This document shows, in pieces, positions 54,134 through 64,000 of a stretch of 64,000 nt of DNA. Made by a program: the position numbers and the translations under genes. The notes beneath the pieces are model-generated. The model was not told where the DNA came from and did not search any database. It was given only the letters and a program-made list of their open reading frames with translations. The DNA is taken from the NCBI GenBank assembly GCA_937863685.1, contig CALMGM010000001.1, forward strand, positions 30,288-94,287. The letters run 5' to 3'. The DNA comes from an uncultured bacterium. Lineage in GTDB: Bacteria > Edwardsbacteria > AC1 > EtOH8. Position 1 is the first letter of the stretch, and the number at the start of each line of letters is the position of its first letter.

Positions 54134-55666
54134 TTATTTTAATTTTCCAATAACAATCTCTACCGCCTTCAGGATGGCATTCCCCTGAATCAGGTCCGCG
54201 ATCTCCTCAATGTCCTGATGAAATTCGCGGTCATAGATGAACGGTTTGACCCTGTCCCGGATGGCCTGGTAAGCGGCATTCCCTCCTTTGCCTGGTTTTA
54301 ACGGCTTATGGAATTCCAGGCCCTGGGAGGCGCATAACAGCTCGCAGGCCAGCACATAGCGCACGTTGTCGCAGATCTGTCCGGCCTTGCGGGCCCCGAT
54401 GGTGCCCATGGAAACATGGTCCTCCTGGTTGGCCGAGGTGGGGATGGAATCCACCGAGGAGGGATGGGCCAGCACCTTGTTCTCGGAGACCAAGGAGGCG
54501 GCGGTGTTCTGCACTATCATCAATCCAGAGTTGAGGCCCCCGTGCCGGGTCAGGAAGCCCGGCAGGCCCGAAAGGGAGACATCCAGCAGCCGGGAGATGC
54601 GGCGCTCCGAGATGTCGGCCAGTTCGGCCACCGCGATGCCCAGATAGTCCATGGCCAGGGCCACCGGCTGGCCGTGGAAATTCCCGCCCGACAGCACCTG
54701 GTCCTTGTTCACGATCACCAGCGGATTGTCGGTCACGGAATTAAGCTCCGTTTCCAAAACCTGCCGAATATGCTGCAGGGCGCCCTTGGTGGCTCCGTGG
54801 ACCTGCGGCATGCAGCGAAGCGAATAGGCGTCCTGCACCTTCAGGCATTCCTTGTGGGATTTGCGGATCTGGCTGCCCTGCATCAGGCGCCGGAGATTGT
54901 CCGCCGAGCCCTGCTGCCCCCGGTGCGGTCTGAGCCGGTGGATCTCCGGGTCGAAGGCGACATTGGTACCCCGCAAGGCCTCCAGCGACATGGCCCCGGC
55001 AATGTCGGCCATCTTGCACAGCCGCTCGGCCTCCAGCAGGTTCAATATTCCCACTGCGGTCATTACTTCGGTGCCATTGGTGATGGCCAGCCCTTCCTTG
55101 GCTTTGAGTATCAAAGGTTTCATCCCGGCTTTTTCCAGCGCCGCTGCCCCGCTTACGATCCTGCCCTCATAAAAAGCCTGCCCCCGTCCGATCATCACCA
55201 GCCCGATATGGGCCAGGGGCGACAGATCGCCGGAGGCTCCCACAGAGCCCTGCTGGGGAACCAAGGGGACGATGTCGCTGTTCAAAAGGTCTGCCAGCTG
55301 CTGGGCCACCACCGGACGGACGCCGGAGGCTCCCTTGGCCAGCTGATTGGCCTGAAGCAGCATGATGGCCCGCACTTGGTGAGGCTGGAACACCTGGCCC
55401 ACCCCGGTGGCGTGGCTTTTTACCAGGTTCTCCTGAAGCCGGTCGATGTCATCCGGCGATATCCTGACCTCGGCGAACCTGCCGAATCCGGTGGTGATGC
55501 CGTAAACCGTCCGGTTCTCCCGGACGATCTTTTCCACCACTTTCCGGCCGGCTTTGATGCGGTTCAGCGCTTGGGAAGACAACGAAACCGCCGACGGCTC
55601 AAAGGCAATTTTCTCAACCATTTCCGGCTTCAGGTTATTGCCGGAAATGACATGTTTTTGTTTCAT
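54134..55666 (-). CDS. hutH: Histidine ammonia-lyase
   Basis: A 510-aa MIO-family lyase with the standard GSVGASGDLSPLAH motif (A144-S145-G146 from this start). The HAL-type SHATGVGQ and the YGITTGFGRFA and QEDHVSMGT segments are present. It deaminates histidine to urocanate, the first step of the pathway whose later enzymes lie downstream. The start is the ATG at 55666; a TTG four codons upstream is possible, and neither has a strong ribosome site. It is the first gene of the hut run, following the terminator at 55730-55762. Confidence 0.95.
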   Translation of the reverse strand: MKQKHVISGNNLKPEMVEKIAFEPSAVSLSSQALNRIKAGRKVVEKIVRENRTVYGITTGFGRFAEVRISPDDIDRLQENLVKSHATGVGQVFQPHQVRAIMLLQANQLAKGASGVRPVVAQQLADLLNSDIVPLVPQQGSVGASGDLSPLAHIGLVMIGRGQAFYEGRIVSGAAALEKAGMKPLILKAKEGLAITNGTEVMTAVGILNLLEAERLCKMADIAGAMSLEALRGTNVAFDPEIHRLRPHRGQQGSADNLRRLMQGSQIRKSHKECLKVQDAYSLRCMPQVHGATKGALQHIRQVLETELNSVTDNPLVIVNKDQVLSGGNFHGQPVALAMDYLGIAVAELADISERRISRLLDVSLSGLPGFLTRHGGLNSGLMIVQNTAASLVSENKVLAHPSSVDSIPTSANQEDHVSMGTIGARKAGQICDNVRYVLACELLCASQGLEFHKPLKPGKGGNAAYQAIRDRVKPFIYDREFHQDIEEIADLIQGNAILKAVEIVIGKLK

Positions 55667-55729
55667 AAGATATTTCAAATAATATGGGTTAAACGATTAT
55701 TTTAGCCCAAAGTTCCCGAGAAGTCAAAT

Positions 55730-55762
55730 AAAAAAGAGCCTCTTTGCAGAAGGCTCTTTTTT
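55730..55762 (-). terminator. Strong rho-independent terminator after the GWxTD genes
   Basis: AAAAAAGAGCCT (55730-55741) pairs perfectly with AGGCTCTTTTTT (55751-55762), with a 9-base loop and a T run. It ends minus-strand transcription 10 bases past the GWxTD gene and separates it from hutH. Confidence 0.94.
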
Positions 55763-55771
55763 CGAGATAAA

Positions 55772-57136
55772 TTAAAAATCGCTTATATATTTTCTGTAAT
55801 TTGGATCCGTTTTTTCTTCGGATGTTTTGGAATATAACAAATCAAATTTCCCAATTCCCGCCTTGTCAAAGAATATGAACTGTCTTCCGTTGTCGTAGGT
55901 CCAGACATCGGTCGGACGGGTCTGGAGGGCATTGGTGGTGTTATCCCGGTCGTCCCATGGGCCATACTTTATATATATCCGCCCTCTATCGGTTTGGCTG
56001 CCTTTACGGCCGCCGGCAAAATTTTCGGAAAAGTTCTGATCGGCGTATCTGAACCTTTTGGCATGTTCGATCAGGGCCTCGTTCTCCTTGGTCTCCGGGA
56101 CGGGGTCCCGCTGTTTCCAGAACCTTCGCAGCAGCTCTTTTTTGCCGTTCTCGTCAAGCTTGTGTAAAAGATCGATCTGCGGCTTGGCCCCGATATATTC
56201 TATCCTGGCGTAATAATCGCCGCCGTCCAGTTTCATCTGGGCGATCTCCTCGGCAATATTGTTCTTTTCAGCCAGCAGGACCAGTCCGGGATGGCTGATC
56301 TCAAAGTTGGCATAGGTGCTGGCCAGGACCCGAGAGCCTTGGATCAGCTGGGCCCGCAGACGATACCTGCCTTCCGGCAGGTCGTCGGTCCTCAGCCCCC
56401 CGAAGTCGGAAAGCTGCCCGGTCATCCCGGTCACTTCCTTCTGGCTGATCATCTTCAGGGAGGGGTCCTTCTCCGAGAAATATATCAGCCGGAGGAGCCT
56501 TTTATCGACGGTATCGGGCGACGGCGGCAGGTTGTAGATCTCATAATAATAATACAGCTCGTCGTCAAAGTTTCTGGCGGGCCAGGGTTTTACCGCCAGG
56601 CCGCCCTTGGTGAAACGGCTTTGGGCGGTATCCGCCGAGATGCCGGAGGACAGTTCGATCTGGCTGATGCTCAGCCCGCCGTAATCCGCCACTTCCAAGG
56701 TTGTGTCGACCGTCCCCTGCTTATTACCGGCCAAATCGCTGACCGTCATGATCAGGTGGTAACTGCCGGGCGTTAACTGCCGGGCTTCTATCTGGTCCAG
56801 CATAACCATGTCCTTCTGCTTCATCATCTGCTCGGTGGGCATGGGGGACAGGGAATTCCAGCTCTCATTCAGAACCAGATTGCCCCGCTGGTCCCTAAGC
56901 AGTATCTCCGTCCGAAAACGCGCCATTTTCCGGCCCAGGGTGTCCATGGCGGTAAAGTCGGTGGCCTTCAGGCTCCAGTATATCTCCTGCCAGCTGAACC
57001 CGGGCCCGCTGGCAAAGGAGGACCCGTCCACCCAGAACTCCAGGGAACCTTTGGCTTTTAAAGGGAAAGCTCCGGACAGGCCGGAAATTAAAACCAAAAG
57101 ACTCACTGCCAGAACGGCAATATTCATCTGTTTCAT
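55772..57136 (-). CDS. GWxTD-domain secreted protein (motif degenerate)
   Basis: A 454-aa exported protein with a signal peptide (about 1-24, ending LSGAFP). A beta-rich middle has no clear family. The C-terminal GWxTD domain (about 325-450) shows FWKQRDPVPETKENEAL, then GSQTDRGRIYIKYG, where the usual GWxTD reads GSQTD, and a WTYDNGRQFIFFDK segment. The function of GWxTD proteins is not established. An AAGGAGATA ribosome site lies before the ATG, which follows the other GWxTD gene by 2 bases. Confidence 0.85.
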   Translation of the reverse strand: MKQMNIAVLAVSLLVLISGLSGAFPLKAKGSLEFWVDGSSFASGPGFSWQEIYWSLKATDFTAMDTLGRKMARFRTEILLRDQRGNLVLNESWNSLSPMPTEQMMKQKDMVMLDQIEARQLTPGSYHLIMTVSDLAGNKQGTVDTTLEVADYGGLSISQIELSSGISADTAQSRFTKGGLAVKPWPARNFDDELYYYYEIYNLPPSPDTVDKRLLRLIYFSEKDPSLKMISQKEVTGMTGQLSDFGGLRTDDLPEGRYRLRAQLIQGSRVLASTYANFEISHPGLVLLAEKNNIAEEIAQMKLDGGDYYARIEYIGAKPQIDLLHKLDENGKKELLRRFWKQRDPVPETKENEALIEHAKRFRYADQNFSENFAGGRKGSQTDRGRIYIKYGPWDDRDNTTNALQTRPTDVWTYDNGRQFIFFDKAGIGKFDLLYSKTSEEKTDPNYRKYISDF

Positions 57137-57138
57137 TT

Positions 57139-58404
57139 CTATATCTCCTTGTTAGCGTAGACTATCCGGTAATCCCCGAAGCCGTGGCGATCCAGGAATA
57201 TGATCTTGAGGCCTTCCTGGTAGTAATACCAGACCTCGTACGGCTGGGAGTCGGTTTCAAAGGGATGCTTCTCTATTTCGTCGGGCTGTCCGAATTTTAT
57301 ATAGACCCGGCCCATGTCGGTCCTCCAGCCCGGCCGGAGGCTGGACCCGAAATTATTATTAGCGAAATGGATCTTCTCGTAATAGGCGTCACGGTATTCG
57401 TTCTTCTCGGTGTCCGGAGTAGGGTCGCGGGATTTCCAAAAGACCCTCCACAGGCTATCCCGCTGTTCGATCCCGGCCCTCTTTAAGGTGTCGTACTCGC
57501 CTCTCCGAGAAATGTACTCTACCTGGGCGATCTTTTCCTCAAAATCGCCCTTGGTAAGTATTGCCGGGTTCTGCACCATCACTTTATGCTGGCTCTGCCA
57601 CAATAGATTGTTTTTCTGGTCATTCAAAGCCAGGGTCAGCTGGTAGTTGCCGTCCGAAAGGCTGTCGACCGGAATGATCATCCTGATCTCATGGCCGGGC
57701 CGACCGGAGATCACCTGGGTCCTCTCCCATACCGTCTTCTGGATCCGAAGATCGCCGAGACGGGCTTTTAAGGCCAGGCTGTCGGATCCGAAATGAAGCG
57801 GATAAAGCCGGAAGATGATAGGGCCTGCCCCGTCGCCGTAGATCCTGCTGGGCCAGGGAATGATGCTGCCGTTATAATCCCGCTCGAACCTGGGGCCGCC
57901 GATATAACCGCTGCCGGAAAGCCGAGGAACATTTATCAGAACCTCCAACAGTCCCACCCTGTCCGAATTGTCGTCCCGGCAGGCGATCTTGGCCCGGTAC
58001 TGGCCCGGGGGCAAAACCAGGACCAGGGTATCGGTCAGAATGCTGTCGCCCCTCTGCAAATGTTGATAGTCGGGGATCGCCATGGTTCGTTCCCAGTTGT
58101 CGCCGGCGGTTTGCTGACCATCCCGGTCATAAACGATGATGGAGAACGTATATCCTGCTTTGTATGTTTTCCCCTGGGCTATGAACTGAAGCTGATCCAT
58201 GGCCAGCGAATAGGAGAATTCAACATTGCTCTGTTCCAGGCTGTCCCTTATTAAAACCTTCTGCATGTAGAACCGCAGGGGGCCCTGGCTGGATTCGGTA
58301 TACTCGGTCATCATCTCCGGGCGGCTGCCCATGGCTCCGACCCCGGGGACCGCCAAGCCCCAAAACATCATGGGGATTATCAGGTAGCGGATTATTATTT
58401 TCAT
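57139..58404 (-). CDS. GWxTD-domain secreted protein
   Basis: A 421-aa exported protein with a signal peptide (about 1-24). The C-terminal domain has FWKSRDPTPDTEKNEYRDAY and the exact motif GWRTDMGRVYIKFGQPDEIE, then EVWYYYQEGLKIIFLDR. It shares this domain with the next gene but the N-terminal halves differ. The tandem arrangement suggests two parts of one envelope complex. GWxTD proteins are found mainly in the FCB group and related candidate phyla, which supports the suggested affiliation. Confidence 0.9.
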   Translation of the reverse strand: MKIIIRYLIIPMMFWGLAVPGVGAMGSRPEMMTEYTESSQGPLRFYMQKVLIRDSLEQSNVEFSYSLAMDQLQFIAQGKTYKAGYTFSIIVYDRDGQQTAGDNWERTMAIPDYQHLQRGDSILTDTLVLVLPPGQYRAKIACRDDNSDRVGLLEVLINVPRLSGSGYIGGPRFERDYNGSIIPWPSRIYGDGAGPIIFRLYPLHFGSDSLALKARLGDLRIQKTVWERTQVISGRPGHEIRMIIPVDSLSDGNYQLTLALNDQKNNLLWQSQHKVMVQNPAILTKGDFEEKIAQVEYISRRGEYDTLKRAGIEQRDSLWRVFWKSRDPTPDTEKNEYRDAYYEKIHFANNNFGSSLRPGWRTDMGRVYIKFGQPDEIEKHPFETDSQPYEVWYYYQEGLKIIFLDRHGFGDYRIVYANKEI

Positions 58405-58435
58405 CGTTTTAGTTTAATACATTTTTAACTTATAA

Positions 58436-59125
58436 TCAAGTGCCCGGAAAGCAAGACCGGTCGGATTTTTTAATGCGGTATCTTGCCAGAACATAAAACG
58501 CTGCCATCAGAAACACCGGGAGCAGGATCAACAGCAGGGGGTTTATCTCCCGGCTCTCGGCTGTCATCACCAGCCCCTCCCGGGACGGAATATCCATGGA
58601 ACGCAGCCATACGGTCCGGGAACCGGACACCGAATCTCCGTTGCTGAAATATATCTGCCCCGGCATGGTCAGGCTATTCCGGAACCTGGCGCTGCCGGGA
58701 GCTGGAATACTGCTGGTGTCCCGGCGCGGCAGGCAGTGCTGGTAAAAGCTGTAATATATCCACCATTTGACCATCCGCTTGGAGAAGAGCACCGTATCCC
58801 GTCGGCTGGTAAAATCCTCCAAGCGCCGCGATCTGTAGGACCAGGTCAGCTCCAGGGACCCGTCCTCTCTTAGATTCTCCTTTTTGGCAACGAGGCTGAT
58901 CCCCTTCTGTTTCTCCAAATCCTGCCCGGGAAAATCGAACATTTTGGCGGAGACCCCGGATCGGTACACCCGGGCCAGCATGGGCTCCATGGTAATCCGG
59001 TAGTCCCGGCTGCCGGAAAGGTCCCTTCCCGCCCTGGTCTCGATATCCACCGAGATGCAGCCGGACAAAAAAAGCCAGCAGGAGATCCCTGCCAGCAGGT
59101 GGGAACAAAGGCGAACCCTGCTCAT
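58436..59125 (-). CDS. Hypothetical lipoprotein with a C-terminal membrane segment
   Basis: I do not recognise this 229-aa protein. It has a lipoprotein signal (LFLSGC, Cys about 23), a beta-rich middle and a C-terminal hydrophobic segment (LLLILLPVFLMAAFYVLA) ending in a basic tail. It would thus be anchored at both ends. Its ATG overlaps the V-ATPase subunit D stop (ATGA), so translation is coupled, and the GWxTD genes follow after 31 bases. Confidence 0.6.
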   Translation of the reverse strand: MSRVRLCSHLLAGISCWLFLSGCISVDIETRAGRDLSGSRDYRITMEPMLARVYRSGVSAKMFDFPGQDLEKQKGISLVAKKENLREDGSLELTWSYRSRRLEDFTSRRDTVLFSKRMVKWWIYYSFYQHCLPRRDTSSIPAPGSARFRNSLTMPGQIYFSNGDSVSGSRTVWLRSMDIPSREGLVMTAESREINPLLLILLPVFLMAAFYVLARYRIKKSDRSCFPGT

Positions 59126-59745
59126 TCGCCTTTGTTCTTTATCAGTTTGAGGCGGAACACGTCCTCCCTCTCCCGCTGTTCCAGGACGCTTTTGATATAG
59201 GCCATCTGGCGGTACAGCCGGGGGATCACGATCTGCTCCAGGGCGTTGACCCGGCGGGTGGTCTTCTTGATCTCCTCGCCCAGTTTTTTCAGGCGGGTCT
59301 CCCGCCCGGCCACCTCCACCAGCAGGTCTATCATCTCCTCAAAATTGTCGGCGGTCCTTATCACCCGGCCCGGGGTGATGGCGGCGTTGTACCCCCGTTC
59401 GAAAGGGTCCCGCTTCAGGCTGCGGGCGGTGGAGACCTCGGGGATCTTGATGCCCCAGACGTTTTTCTCGGCCACTTCCAGCATCACCTGGCGTTTGCCG
59501 GCCAGGGCCGCCGATTCCAGCAGGGGCTTGCCCTCGATTGAGGCCGCGATGTTCAGCTGGTTGACGGCCTCCTGGGCCGCCGCGTTAAGCTTGTTGCGGG
59601 ATTCCAGGGTGTTCCGGACCACCCCGAAGAACTCCGCCACCAGGGCGTCGCGTTTCTTCTTCAGCAGGTCCACCCCCTGTTTGGCCAATGATACCTGGGC
59701 CTTGCGGGCCAGCAGGTTCATCCTGGTTGGTGATACGTTTTCCAT
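59122..59745 (-). CDS. atpD: V/A-type ATP synthase subunit D
   Basis: A 207-aa central-stalk subunit from the ATG at 59745 (a TTG three codons upstream is possible). It starts MENVSPTRMNLLARKAQ, as in V/A-type D subunits, and is mostly long helices forming a coiled coil; the end has RRVNALEQIVIPRLYRQMAYIK followed by LEQREREDVFRLK. It couples the A/B hexamer to the membrane rotor. Subunit B is encoded upstream but separated by two unrelated genes. The proteolipid and other subunits are not in the window. Confidence 0.93.
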   Translation of the reverse strand: MENVSPTRMNLLARKAQVSLAKQGVDLLKKKRDALVAEFFGVVRNTLESRNKLNAAAQEAVNQLNIAASIEGKPLLESAALAGKRQVMLEVAEKNVWGIKIPEVSTARSLKRDPFERGYNAAITPGRVIRTADNFEEMIDLLVEVAGRETRLKKLGEEIKKTTRRVNALEQIVIPRLYRQMAYIKSVLEQREREDVFRLKLIKNKGE

Positions 59746-59776
59746 TGAATACAAATATTGCTAAAAATTTCAAACT

Positions 59777-61228
59777 TTAGAACAGGCCCTTTTTCCCGCC
59801 GAATAACGATCCCAGAACCCCCCTGATGATGGTCCTTCCCGCCTGGCTGGCAGCGGCCCGGGCGGCGCTTTTGACCATGGCCTCTGCCACGCCCTGGCGC
59901 TGGCGGCCAGGCGGTTTTGCCACCGGAGCCGGGGCCGCCTGTTGCGCCTGCAAGGCTTTGGCTTTAAGCATCTCATAGGCCGATTCCCGGTCGATCTCCT
60001 TTTCGTAATGGCCGAACAGTACCGAATCTTTTATCAACCGGTCCCTCTGTTCGGCTGTGATCGGGCCTATCTGGCCGGAGGGCGGAAGGATGTAAGCCCG
60101 TTCCGCTATGCCCGGACTGCCTTTTTCCTCCAGGAATGATATCAGCGCCTCGCCCACCTCCAGCTGGGTGATGGCCTGCTCGATGTCCAGCTTGGGGTTT
60201 ATGCGGAAGGTCTGGGCCGCGGCCCTGATCGCTTTCTGGTCGTTGGCGCTGAAGGCCCTTAAGGCATGCTGCACCCGGTTGCCCAGCTGGCCCAGGATCT
60301 GATCGGGGACGTCGCTGGAATTCTGGGTGATGAAATAAACCCCCACCCCCTTGGAGCGGATCAGCCGCACCACCTGCTCGATCTTCTCCAGCAGGGCGTC
60401 CGGCGCGTCGTTGAACAACAGGTGGGCTTCATCAAAGAAAAAGACCAGCTTGGGTTTGGGCAGGTCGCCCACCTCGGGCAGCTGTTCAAACAGCTCCGAC
60501 AGGATCCACAGCAAAAAGGTGGCGTAGGTCTTGGGCGACTGCATCAGCCGGTCGGCCGACAGGATGTTGACCACGCCCCGTCCCTGGGAATCGGTCTGGA
60601 TGATATCGTCCAGATCGAGGGCCGGTTCGCCGAATAATTTATCGGCCCCCTGCTCCTCCAGGGCCAGCAAGGCCCGCTGGATGGCGCCGATGCTGGCCGC
60701 CGAGATCTTTCCGTATTCGGTGGTGAACTCCGAGGCATGATCGCCGGCATATTGAAGCATGGACCGCAGATCCTTCATGTCCAGCAGCAGCAGGCCGTCG
60801 TCATCGGCGATCTTGAACACCAGAGAAAGAACGCCGCTCTGGATCTCGTTCAGGTTCAGCAGACGGGACAGCAGCAGCGGCCCCATCTCCGATACGGTGG
60901 TCCTTACTGGATGGCCCGATGCCCCGAACACATCCCAGCACACCACCGGGCTGGCTGAAAACTGGAAGCCTTCCAAGCCGAGCTTTTTAACCCGTTCCTC
61001 GATCTTGGGGTTTGGGGCTCCCGGCTGGCTGAGCCCAGCCAGGTCGCCCTTGACGTCGGCCAGGAAGACCGGCACCCCTATCCGGCTGAAGTTTTGGGCC
61101 AGCACCTGCAGGGTGACGGTCTTGCCGGTGCCGGTGGCCCCGGCTATCAGCCCGTGGCGGTTGGCCATCTGGGGAAGCAGGAAAAGCTCTTTTTCCCCTT
61201 TGGCGACCAGGATCGGAGAGATGCTCAT
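59777..61228 (-). CDS. HerA-like ATPase (DUF853 family)
   Basis: A 483-aa protein with Walker [17 protein letters not shown] and the following [13 protein letters not shown] typical of the DUF853 (YjgR-type) helicase-like ATPases. Walker B is [34 protein letters not shown] is the conserved arginine-finger region. The C-terminus is Ala/Pro/Gln-rich and ends in [11 protein letters not shown], as in E. coli YjgR. The role is unknown; HerA relatives act in DNA processing. It sits 31 bases before the V-ATPase D gene. Confidence 0.9.
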   Translation of the reverse strand: MSISPILVAKGEKELFLLPQMANRHGLIAGATGTGKTVTLQVLAQNFSRIGVPVFLADVKGDLAGLSQPGAPNPKIEERVKKLGLEGFQFSASPVVCWDVFGASGHPVRTTVSEMGPLLLSRLLNLNEIQSGVLSLVFKIADDDGLLLLDMKDLRSMLQYAGDHASEFTTEYGKISAASIGAIQRALLALEEQGADKLFGEPALDLDDIIQTDSQGRGVVNILSADRLMQSPKTYATFLLWILSELFEQLPEVGDLPKPKLVFFFDEAHLLFNDAPDALLEKIEQVVRLIRSKGVGVYFITQNSSDVPDQILGQLGNRVQHALRAFSANDQKAIRAAAQTFRINPKLDIEQAITQLEVGEALISFLEEKGSPGIAERAYILPPSGQIGPITAEQRDRLIKDSVLFGHYEKEIDRESAYEMLKAKALQAQQAAPAPVAKPPGRQRQGVAEAMVKSAARAAASQAGRTIIRGVLGSLFGGKKGLF

Positions 61229-61257
61229 GGTTCTGTTCTGCGTTTATGATTTATGCT

Positions 61258-62133
61258 TTAAAATTCGAATCCGGTGAATGACCGGCACTGGTCGGTCAAT
61301 TTCTCTTTAAACTTCATGTAATATTCTATTGTTGAATCATTGAATTTGTTGTTCTTGATCAGCCGTTCCATCACCAAAGCGCTGTCGGCCGAAGCGAAAC
61401 TGTATTCCGGGTCGGCCCGGTATTCGTAGATGGTGGTCTTCCCGGAAAATATCTCCGCCTCGACGATATTTCCGCTCGGGTCCAGCCCCCGGCCGTCGAT
61501 TATGCTGGCGGTGATCTTAATCTGGTGTTTTCCTGCCGGAAGTTTAAGCAGATAGAGGAAATACTTCGGCAGTGCGTTGTATATTTTTTTCACCCCGCGG
61601 ATGTTGGATAGAACATTGAACCCGCAACTGTCCGGCAGCGGGATCAGGGCGGCAAAACGTCCGGCATCCAGCGGCATGTTATCCAGCTGGAAGGTCACCG
61701 GCACGCTGTAGATGTTCATCAATAAAAGCAGGGCCCCGCTGTCGGCCTCGGAGGCGGATTGTTTGGGCTGAACCTGAACCTTGCCGGTAAGCACCACCTG
61801 ATAGGTGCCGTCCTGCATGTAGCCGATATCCATTATCTGAAATCCCGGTAGCAGAACCGCCTTGGCATTGGATTCTATGAAATCCTCCTGCAGAACGGCA
61901 TTTCTGACGGTTGATTTTGATTCCACCGTCACCCCGGCCTGCTCGATGGCCTGGCGCTTGGCGTCCAGCACCGCCTCCTTGTAATCCTGCTGGCGTGAGG
62001 TCTTCCTTCCGTCATCCAGGCCCTTGATGGTGACGTCAATGGTCTCGGCACTGATAGCAGTACTAAGAAGTAAAGTAGTAAAGAAACAAAGTAATGCCAG
62101 CAAGTACAACCGATTTAATTTTATTCGATTCAT
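61258..62133 (-). CDS. Hypothetical secreted protein with LPP20/FlgT-N-like domain
   Basis: A 291-aa protein from the ATG at 62133 with AGGAAG eight bases upstream; a GTG three codons upstream would sit too close to that site. A signal peptide (about 1-28, ending ISAE) is followed by DYKEAVLDAKRQAIEQAGVTVES, which resembles the N-terminal domain of FlgT/LPP20-type envelope proteins. A beta-rich second half has no recognised family. No flagellar genes are nearby. The function is unknown. Confidence 0.65.
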   Translation of the reverse strand: MNRIKLNRLYLLALLCFFTTLLLSTAISAETIDVTIKGLDDGRKTSRQQDYKEAVLDAKRQAIEQAGVTVESKSTVRNAVLQEDFIESNAKAVLLPGFQIMDIGYMQDGTYQVVLTGKVQVQPKQSASEADSGALLLLMNIYSVPVTFQLDNMPLDAGRFAALIPLPDSCGFNVLSNIRGVKKIYNALPKYFLYLLKLPAGKHQIKITASIIDGRGLDPSGNIVEAEIFSGKTTIYEYRADPEYSFASADSALVMERLIKNNKFNDSTIEYYMKFKEKLTDQCRSFTGFEF

Positions 62134-62215
62134 TTGACTCACTTCCTACTTTAATACATTATTATTAACCAGAGCGGGATATTGATTGCATATCATATCG
62201 TTTGATTGCGTTCGT

Positions 62216-62287
62216 TTGTCATTCCCGCGCAGGCGGGAATCCAGTGTAATCCTTCTGGATACCTGCTTTCGCAGGTATGACAAGAAG
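62216..62287. repeat. Paired REP-like palindromes (BIME-like)
   Basis: 62216-62244 is the exact inverted copy of the palindrome near 24215-24245. A diverged unit follows at 62252-62287 (CTGGATACCTGCTTTCGCAG) in the opposite orientation. The pair lies in the 222-base gap between atpB and the secreted protein gene, which has no gene. Confidence 0.8.
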
Positions 62288-62364
62288 CCGCAATTATGCA
62301 TTGTTGTCAACATTATGCGTGATAAATGCAATCTATTAACCACCCCCATTAATACTTTACTTCT

Positions 62365-63777
<1,413 letters not shown>

Positions 63778-63809
63778 GAATGCCTCGTAATTTTATATAT
63801 CAATTTATT

Positions 63810-64000
63810 TTATTTAGCTTTTAGACCACCCCTCGTCCCCTCCTTGATCAAGGAGGGGATTAAGGGGAGGTTCCCACCTGCGCTAAAGCTTCCGCCTTCG
63901 CAATTGCTGCCGTCGGGCAGTTCGATCTCCACGATGGATCCGTAAGACAGCCCCTTGGCGTTGTCCACGAACAGCAGCGGCCCGGAGATGTAGGAAATGC
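63810..64000 (-). pseudogene. Truncated duplicate of the atpB 5' region, running off the window
   Basis: 63906-64000 matches 63656-63750 of atpB at 93 of 95 bases (differences: C for A in the LPDGS region, and A for G in the Ser-Tyr region). On the minus strand it reads [20 protein letters not shown] and then [11 protein letters not shown]. The next residues (NCEGGSFSAGGN, LPLIPSLIKEG) come from a palindromic repeat, and the frame ends at TAA at 63812-63810. Its start lies outside the window. It is a remnant, a recombination scar or an assembly artefact. Confidence 0.8.
63823..63866. repeat. Palindromic repeat at the break of the atpB duplicate
   Basis: CCCCTCCTTGA (63837-63847) and TCAAGGAGGGG (63848-63858) form a perfect palindrome with further GGGGAGG / CCACCCC flanks. 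It lies between the true atpB start and the truncated copy. Confidence 0.75.

Overview
The window is 64 kb of compact, GC-rich bacterial chromosome in which almost every gene lies on the minus strand; only the kinase/activator pair at 1972-7303 is on the plus strand. The gene content suggests a didermic, rod-forming bacterium of an FCB-like or uncultured candidate phylum. It has lipoproteins (Lgt and several lipoboxes), an ExbB/ExbD/TonB energy-transducing cluster, mreBCD-mrdA-rodA, tandem GWxTD-domain proteins (typical of the FCB group and its candidate relatives), a V/A-type rather than F-type ATPase, and many TPR proteins. I cannot name the phylum with certainty.

Layout. 1-1479: the 5' part of a secreted multidomain clostripain-like (C11) peptidase. 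1480-1971: AT-rich regulatory gap with a repeated dyad and a candidate promoter. 1972-7303: a Ser/Thr kinase-ATPase-TPR protein translationally overlapped with a GAF-sigma54 activator, ending in a perfect bidirectional terminator. 13811 down to 7373: PstS-like binding lipoprotein, TPR lipoprotein, ExbB, two ExbD, TonB, cyclophilin. 23563 to 13895: GlmM, GlmS, a tandem-cyclase/NTPase protein with soluble adenylyl cyclase architecture, HflX, an MFS transporter and a DUF2520 oxidoreductase. 24585-24155: tRNA-Thr(CGT), dispersed repeats and a small membrane protein. 31035-24585: the cell-shape operon mreB-mreC-mreD-mrdA-rodA, then lgt. 33778-31125: an ABC exporter (ATPase plus two permeases, one without a normal start codon). 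37810-33882: ComEC, DeoC and an endonuclease III-like glycosylase. 42591-37822: a TPR / ExeA-type ATPase / TPR module.

55666-42658: a complete histidine-to-glutamate pathway (hutH twice, hutU, hutI, fused ftcD) with two interruptions. An AT-rich, tightly coupled ParB-like / HD-domain / Dam-type methylase cassette (49486-46118) sits directly in front of hutI. A small four-helix-bundle gene, killed by an in-frame TAG and flanked by inverted repeats, sits between hutI and ftcD. One palindromic intergenic-type repeat also lies in frame inside hutI. 63777-55772: V-ATPase subunit B, a secreted protein, a HerA-like ATPase, V-ATPase subunit D, a lipoprotein and two GWxTD proteins, closed by a strong terminator. 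The extreme right edge holds a second, truncated copy of the 5' end of the subunit B gene.

The most interesting items are the ParB-HD-methylase cassette, the sAC-like cyclase, the palindromic element inside hutI, the broken atpB duplicate, the kinase/sigma54 pair with its operator-like repeats, and the ABC permease that seems to start at ATC. All functional statements come from reading motifs by eye; no database search was run.
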